Of a DNA stretch of 7,543 nt, positions 6,301 through 7,543 are shown one piece after another. Both the position numbers and the translations under genes were made by a program. The notes beneath the pieces are model-generated. The model saw nothing but the letters and a program-made list of their open reading frames with translations. It made no database searches and was not told the DNA's origin. How positions within the stretch are numbered: the first letter of the stretch is position 1; each line of letters starts with the position of its first letter. Source of the stretch: Prevotellaceae bacterium (GTDB taxonomy: Bacteria; Bacteroidota; Bacteroidia; Bacteroidales; Bacteroidaceae); assembly GCA_030523505.1 (NCBI GenBank), contig JAUNIK010000127.1, positions 1 to 7,543 on the forward strand, written 5' to 3'.

Positions 6301-6909
6301 TTATCTGAGATCTACGATTTCAGCAGAAGGGAAATCCTTCTTGTTGAATGTGAAGACGGCATCCGATTGTGGGGTAGCCTTGAAATTGCTAATGTTGATA
6401 GTAGTCCAAGAGTCCTTCTGGCGCATACGAACCTGAGTAGGCACGAAGGTCTTTGGGTTCACCACGATGAACATCTCTTGCACACTGCGTGACTTGTTCT
6501 CTGCCACCATGCGCACCTCGTACTTACCCTCGACAGTCTTCATCGACAGTTTGTAGCCGCTCTTATACATATTAATAAATGTAAGCGGGTTCATCTGTGT
6601 CTGTTGTGCCTGGGTAGGAGTGGTGACATTCACTTCGTCGGTGTTCTTCATATATGTCCACTGCGTCTTGCCGTTGAACCACACAGTAGCATCAGCGGTG
6701 CGCGCATTGAACTTGTTGCCTTTGATAGCGATAGTGCCCGAGGCGTTGCCCAACTTGGCGTTGGCGATATGGAACTGTGCCAGAGCACCGCTCTTCTTTC
6801 CTACCACTGCTGCCGTCTTGTCGAGCACCTTGCGTGCAGTCATGTTATCGGCAGCGTAAATGCCCATTGTCAGTACAGACATCAGGGCAAAGAGAAATAT
6901 TCTTTTCAT
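6301..6909 (-). CDS. lolA: LolA-like outer-membrane lipoprotein carrier protein
   Basis: A 202-residue periplasmic protein. Residues 1-19 form a signal peptide (MKRIFLF then a hydrophobic core ending IYA). The mature part has the LolA-like beta-sheet pattern: FNARTADATVWFNGKTQWTY (67-86), EVNVTTPT (92-99), NPLTFINMYKSGYKL (107-121) and the terminal FPSAEIVDLR (193-202), typical of Bacteroidetes LolA. LolA accepts mature lipoproteins released from the inner membrane by the LolCDE exporter and ferries them to the outer membrane. Bacteroidetes usually lack a recognisable LolB, so the final insertion step is unclear there. The gene lies 68 bp downstream of ftsK on the same strand, and the DUF5687 gene starts 4 bp after its stop. 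No Shine-Dalgarno stands out in the A-rich leader. Confidence 0.9.
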   Translation of the reverse strand: MKRIFLFALMSVLTMGIYAADNMTARKVLDKTAAVVGKKSGALAQFHIANAKLGNASGTIAIKGNKFNARTADATVWFNGKTQWTYMKNTDEVNVTTPTQAQQTQMNPLTFINMYKSGYKLSMKTVEGKYEVRMVAENKSRSVQEMFIVVNPKTFVPTQVRMRQKDSWTTINISNFKATPQSDAVFTFNKKDFPSAEIVDLR

Positions 6910-6977
6910 AGTTTTTACTTTTCTATTTAACTGGAATTCTCCTCGAGTTCTCGAATTTTCGATTTCTCAATTCCTAA
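6910..6977. other. ftsK-lolA intergenic spacer with TTCTC/TTCGA-type repeats
   Basis: This 68-base gap contains overlapping short palindromes (GAATTC, CTCGAG) and repeated TTCTCGAATT / TTCGATT / TCTCAATT words. GGAATT near the left and AATTCC near the right can pair weakly. No convincing promoter or T-tailed terminator is visible, which is consistent with read-through from ftsK to lolA. The pattern may be a degenerate simple repeat. Confidence 0.3.
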
Positions 6978-7543
6978 TTATTGGACGCCTTTAATCTTCA
7001 AAAGTAAATTATTGAGCGAGTTTTCGTCGGTGATGAGCACATCGCGAGGCTTTGAACCCATTGCCGGACCGACGATGCCTGCCTCTTCAAGCTGATCCAT
7101 CAAACGACCGGCACGGTTGTAGCCGATAGAGAAACGACGCTGGATCATCGAGGTAGAACCCTGCTGTGATATTACGATAGCATGAGCAGCCTCCTCGAAG
7201 TAAGGATCGAGGTCGGAGATGGCACCACCGCCACCACCACCTGCAGCACCACCGCCGTCAGGGCTTGTTGGTTCAGGCAACTCCATTGGTTCGACAGGAC
7301 CGCACTGATTAGATATGTGCTCATTGATACGCTCAATCTCAGGAGTATCGACAAAGGCACACTGTACACGCACCGGTTCACCACCATTGAGGAACAGCAA
7401 GTCACCACGACCCACGAGCTGGTTGGCACCAGGACGGTCGAGGATAGTACGCGAGTCAATCATGGCACCCACACGGAATGCCATACGACCCGGGAAGTTC
7501 GCCTTGATGTTACCAGTGATGATAGATGTTGTAGGACGCTGGG
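6978..7543 (-). CDS. ftsK: DNA translocase FtsK, C-terminal part (5' end outside the window)
   Basis: About 187 residues are visible; the frame is open to the window edge, so the protein continues beyond it, and the Met at 7484 is internal. The edge-most residues QRPTTSIITG and IKANFPGR, then TILDRPGANQLVGRGDLLF, are the end of the RecA-like motor domain of FtsK/SpoIIIE. The C-terminal winged-helix gamma domain follows, with SDLDPYFEEAAHAIV, QGSTSMIQRRFSIGYNRAG and a GSKPRDVL segment. FtsK is anchored at the division septum, pumps chromosomal DNA toward the right daughter cell, and stimulates XerCD recombination at dif; the gamma domain reads polar guide sequences. Between motor and gamma domains lies an unusual glycine/alanine tract (bases 7221-7256). 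The gene is followed by lolA on the same strand. Confidence 0.95.
   Translation of the reverse strand, partial: QRPTTSIITGNIKANFPGRMAFRVGAMIDSRTILDRPGANQLVGRGDLLFLNGGEPVRVQCAFVDTPEIERINEHISNQCGPVEPMELPEPTSPDGGGAAGGGGGGAISDLDPYFEEAAHAIVISQQGSTSMIQRRFSIGYNRAGRLMDQLEEAGIVGPAMGSKPRDVLITDENSLNNLLLKIKGVQ

Noticed and set aside
7221..7262. Repeated GGT/GGC triplets considered as a tandem repeat or frameshift site
   Set aside because: The reading frame stays intact on both sides and joins two well-matched FtsK domains, so it is a coding linker and not a disruption.

Overview
The window looks like a chromosomal segment from a member of the Bacteroidales, most likely Prevotella/Segatella or a close relative. 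The basis is family content: a DUF5687 membrane protein, a LolA-like carrier directly behind ftsK, a GH31 enzyme with a signal peptide, A-rich leaders without clear Shine-Dalgarno sequences, and moderate GC. The genus is inferred from resemblance, not from a marker gene. No rRNA, tRNA, CRISPR array, transposase or phage gene was seen.

Left part, + strand (1-2170): the end of a tightly packed operon. The last codons of an upstream gene end in TGATG, which overlaps the start of a GtrA-family membrane protein. That gene overlaps by 20 bp a lysylphosphatidylglycerol-synthase-TM/flippase-like protein. Six bases later comes a CDP-alcohol phosphatidyltransferase with a complete catalytic motif. A second signature (RARAE...RPER) resembles bacterial phosphatidylinositol-phosphate synthases. 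Together the genes suggest making and moving a polar-headgroup lipid at the inner membrane, possibly an inositol lipid.

Middle (2171-2312): a convergent intergenic region. It holds two GC-rich hairpins, a strong A/T-flanked hairpin that can serve as a terminator in both directions, and a 10-bp perfect inverted repeat bracketing all three.

Right part, - strand (2313-7543), in transcription order from the right edge: the C-terminal part of the DNA translocase FtsK with an unusual glycine-rich linker, a LolA-like periplasmic lipoprotein carrier, a DUF5687 multi-pass membrane protein starting 4 bp after lolA, and then, after a 153-bp gap, a secreted GH31 alpha-glucosidase-type enzyme. ftsK, lolA and the DUF5687 gene are probably co-transcribed. 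The GH31 gene probably has its own promoter; its upstream region contains two short perfect dyads and a GC-rich hairpin that resembles one in the middle intergenic region.

Most genes are recognisable core or common Bacteroidales families. The points most worth following are the candidate inositol-lipid operon, the nested inverted-repeat element, the DUF5687 protein without an adjacent ATPase, and the glycine linker in FtsK.
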